Below are positions 60,633 through 64,000 of a stretch of 64,000 nt of DNA, in pieces (the first letter of the stretch is position 1; every line of letters begins with the position of its first letter). Under the pieces are notes generated by a model. That model did no database searches. It had not been told where the DNA came from and saw nothing but the letters and a program-made list of their open reading frames with translations. The stretch is from NCBI GenBank assembly GCA_014904985.1, contig MU128937.1, positions 248,001 through 312,000 of the forward strand, written 5' to 3'. Origin of the DNA: Hydnum rufescens UP504. Its lineage: Eukaryota; Basidiomycota; Agaricomycetes; Cantharellales; Hydnaceae. Made by a program: the position numbers and the translations under genes.

Positions 60633-61747
60633 TGCCATTGACGTCATTCCCTTACGGTAGTGTTATCCCCCCTCCACGCCGTTCGGTCAACCGGGGCCCA
60701 TCGCAGCCTGGGACCCCAATTCGCACATCCTCACTATCCCCACCCCGGGACACCAGATTATCGATGATCTCGCTTGCACATTGCTCATCCACTATTGGCG
60801 CCTCAGGCAGGACTATCCCTGGTAATAATACGTATTTCGCTTCACCGGAACAATCGAATAGCATGCATCCCCTTCTGCAGTGTGTCCTGACAATATTTCA
60901 ATGTTCTTCCTCCCTGTAGGGTATTTTTTCAATGCAATGAAGAATGAAAGTATACGTAAGATGGACAATATGATTCTGGTCCTGCATTTCTCGTCTTGTG
61001 TTCTTTGACGGCTCCCCAAGGCCCCTGTTCGGTTCAAAGAATCCAGATCCCCTTGAGTCGGATACTTGCCGGATTTTTGTAAGATTCTTTTTACAGTACT
61101 GTACTCTGAGAATGAATCTTTAGTGGTCAGGGAGTTCCGTAGATCCTACTGTACAAGCCCTGAGTAAATATCCTACAGTAACTGAGGGAATCAAAAGAAG
61201 GTCGTTGATTATTCCTCCTATTCTCATGCATCTCGGTGGGTTCAAATGAATTCTATGGAGTATGGCAAAGCCGTCCGGCCTCTTGGGGCTTGATTAATCA
61301 ATCCAGGTGCATCCTATTTCCTTATTCCACTAATGTCCAATCATGCTTCTTTCTTCCGCCCTTAATCGCCTTGTATTCGGTTGCCCGGGAATTACTCGGT
61401 AGTTGGCCCTCACGGTGACAATTCGGAAGTTTGTACCTCGAGGCCTCTGATTCTATACGCAGGCTAGCCATAATCCAGGCTGATCAACTTGCGTAAATAA
61501 ATCAAGGTGAGTAAAAGACACAGAGTGACGAGAGAAACACTGAATGAAGGGATGATCTGAGATAAGGAGAAGCTAAAGGGCGAGAACATACGCAAAGAGG
61601 AAACAGAGTGTGCCAGTCGGAATGCGCGAGACAACACGCTTGATGATGGAGTAGACGATTTTTTGTTACGGGGGAATGTCATCCATGCACGCAGCCAGGT
61701 GCGGGCGGGGGATAGTTGCTTGCGACCCCATGCCAGAAATTGAGGCT
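60633..61747. other. Convergent intergenic region
   Basis: It contains repeated TACTGTA/TACAGTA motifs near 61095-61180 but no supported gene. Confidence 0.4.
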
Positions 61748-63214
61748 CTACTTGGTGGCTTGATACTCAGGGCCGTCGTCCGCAAATGGGTAGGTGATGT
61801 AGCCATCTACGCCTCCACTATAGAATGTGTTCCTCTCATACGGGTTAAGCTTGATGTCCTTCTTGAGGCGAATTGGGAGGTCAGGCTAGAGGGGGGCGGG
61901 CACATGAGGAACCATAGTACGAATAAACCACGGTATGGGGGCCGCGAGTTTGAAAAAAAAAAAAAGGAAACCAAAAAACCCACATTAGCGAGGAAGTGAC
62001 GACCGTACGCGACGAGCACATTATCATGCCGTTCCGCCAACTCAATTCCGGACTCGCGCGTGTGGCCCCCGGCGGAGATGTATGGCCTTGGACTCCAGAG
62101 CGCCAAGAATTCGTCATTGTTCATCTCCCCGCCGCTGACCTCGTCCTGATCGCGGTCGTAGCTGTTGAGCACGCGACTTTCGATGGCGTGGAGGTAGGCG
62201 AGATTGGGGTGCCGCTCTGCCAATGTCTTGATAAAGTATTTGTACGTGTCGTTGTCAGCGCCTCGGCCCATCTCTGGATGAAGACAGAGACGGTCAGGTG
62301 ATAGGAATTCTCGTGAGTAGACATATATGGGAGAGAAAGGCTTTGTCAACCGACCTTGAAAATCATCCCAAGGGCTAATACGAACAGCGAGTCGGTCCTC
62401 TCCAATTTCTTCGGAAATAGCATCGATAACTTCAAGCGGGAATCGAGCCATATTCTCCAGAGAACCACCGTAATTGTCCGTACGATTATTAGAAGCCCTC
62501 TCAAGGAACTGATTCATCAAGTATCCTAAAAGAAGGGTCATAAAAAACGTTCTTCTACATTAAGAAAAAAAAACCAAAGGGACAATGGGAGCCATATCAG
62601 CTTCAAAAAAAGACGGACCATTGGCGTAATGGAGTTCCACGCCATCGAACCCGATGGATATAGATGCCTTGGCTGCCGCAACGAAAAACCCCTTGTACTT
62701 GTTCAATTCGGCGATGGTGAGCATATGAGGCTCCGGTTGGCCAGACAAGGGCACAGTTCCCGCTGAAACGACGACGTGACCAGTCTTGGCCAGTTCAATG
62801 GGGTCAGCGATCCGTCCCTCCGCAAAGAGTTGATTGAAAATGAAAGACTTGTTTGCATGAACAGTCTTGACGATCTTGCAATCATACATACTTCCATATT
62901 AGGAGGATCGTCCGTGTCCATCGACGATTTTGGGTGGGAGAATCGAACTCACTTTGGCCCAGGCTTGCTGTTGTTCCTCGGTATAAATCCCAGGGGCATA
63001 TGCATATCCTCGGATTCGACTGCGATTTCGGTGCCCTCCGTAATTAGAAGCGTTCCCGGAACGCGCGAACGTTGCTCGTAATATAACACGGATATCTCAG
63101 CAAGGACATGCCCATTGTCTGTACGGAATCGACTCAGGGGGCCATCACCACTCGGTGCTGGAGCTGGATGTTGTAGCGAAGTCTGAAAGGTTTGAAGAGA
63201 TTTGGGGAGGACAT
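61748..63214 (-). CDS. Old Yellow Enzyme family NADPH-dependent flavin oxidoreductase, paralogue 2
   Basis: Start ATG 63214 (MSSPNLFKPFRL); stop TAG 61750-61748. Landmarks: LQHRVVMAPLSRFRTDNG (frame restored by one base in the GGGGG run at 63137-63141), EISVLYYEQRSRVPGTLLITEG, APGIYTEEQQQAWAK, VHANKSFIFNQLFAEGRIAD, GFDGVELHYANG then YLMNQFLERASNNRTDNYGGSLENMARF split by an intron, RLAVRISPWDDFQG, LWSPRPYISAGGHTRES, VAYGRHFLANV and the last exon PDLPIRLKKDIKLNPYERNTFYSGG. The substrate pair is His-x-x-Asn (HYAN) plus GY, the classical OYE form. Function as in paralogue 1. A poly-A run of about 14 bp in one intron (61955-61968 on the plus strand) may affect base calls. Confidence 0.9.
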
Positions 63215-64000
63215 TGGATAGAGGTGTGGATGGATATCTCCGCGAGATCTGTGGAGTAGGTGGGTGCTCCCATATTTAGGGGGAGGCAGAACTTATAAGC
63301 CTTGTACAGCTGTTAAATTATTGATACGCAGTTTGCAAAACACATAGCATTCGGGTAGCTCCGACCAAATGTATGGTTCCACATGTCACAAGACCTTCCG
63401 GGGCCCGTCGTCTTTGTCGTCCTGAGCCTATGGCTGGCCTCGATGCATGCCCTTTTGTCTGTGACCGCACGGTAAATGATGGTTGGTTTTCTCGCTAACC
63501 TGTCCGGCCGTCATCGTCTCCCGCTGGCCATTATGACGCAATCGGAACTTTCCGCAATGGACCAGGACACCCAAGCCACCAGCAAATCTTCCCACAGGCC
63601 CCACCATGTAAAAAATTGAAAACTGCCTATCAATAATTTAACAGCTGTAAGCAGAGTTGCCAAATATTTGTAGCTTCTTGTCCGTTCAAATGGATTGTGG
63701 AGATAGCCGATTGCTCTGGAAGGAAGCATGGTGACGGCCATTATGGCCCGAGGGAGCATCTGGAGGAACCTGGTGGCCCCTACCCACTGTACACGCATGC
63801 GTCGTAAGACCACCTCCCTGATCCCAGAAGGGGGCTATTAGCGCCTGACTCTGAGAACAGCCCGAGGGGTACTGGTGTTGACGAACAATCAGTCGAAAAT
63901 AACCTTCGAGAAACGAGCTTGCGCTATGCAAAAGATCGAATCACAAACCTTCTTGGCGGTTGTAATTATGTGCAGTATGAGAGCTCGTGGCCTTCGAACA
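63215..64000. other. Terminal intergenic stretch
   Basis: It lies upstream of OYE 2. Short frames only; nothing recognised up to the window end. Confidence 0.35.

Overview
This window is nuclear DNA from a filamentous basidiomycete. Genes on both strands carry many short GT-AG introns of about 43-75 bp. Two fungus-specific FunK1 kinase-like loci, a DUF6593-like gene and a TPS3/TSL1-type trehalose subunit all fit an Agaricomycete; the overall look suggests Rhizoctonia/Ceratobasidiaceae, but that is inference. Open frames are broken in a consistent way: the reading frame usually resumes if one C (or G on the other strand) is added to a short C/G run. The window therefore probably contains homopolymer under-calls, and many genes that look broken are likely intact.

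Layout. 1-1477: 3' part of a DUF676 lipase (+). 1999-6675: long coiled-coil protein (+). 7074-8605: a mosaic of copied gene pieces (Old Yellow Enzyme and Ubp6/USP14 fragments) carrying two small transposon insertions. 8957-9543: unidentified remnant (-). 10429-11779: Old Yellow Enzyme (OYE) paralogue 1 (-). 12784-15033: Ubp6/USP14 deubiquitinase (+). 15494-17886: damaged FunK1 (+). 18761-22557: trehalose synthase/phosphatase family subunit (+). 23566-27238: ribonucleotide reductase large subunit (+). 28953-32700: membrane-anchored WD40-like protein (+).

From 33308 a run of minus-strand genes follows: choline-phosphate cytidylyltransferase, BAG-domain co-chaperone, otubain and a GNAT-like membrane protein. 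Then come a conserved hypothetical (+, 43390), a proline-rich hypothetical (-, 45748), a second damaged FunK1 (+, 46162), an OTUD3-like OTU protein (-, 50687), a basidiomycete hypothetical (+, 51966), an AKR1-type palmitoyltransferase (-, 58015), a DUF6593-like small gene (+, 60005) and OYE paralogue 2 (-, 63214).

Most genes are housekeeping and do not form a cluster or a pathway. Loose themes are ubiquitin and proteostasis (USP14, otubain, OTUD3-like, BAG) and lipids/membranes (DUF676 lipase, cytidylyltransferase, palmitoyltransferase). The most unusual region is 7074-8605. It combines rearranged copies of two genes that lie 3-7 kb away with two insertions, and the empty sites of both insertions can be read elsewhere in this same window. 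No viral genes, CRISPR arrays, rRNA or convincing tRNA genes were seen.
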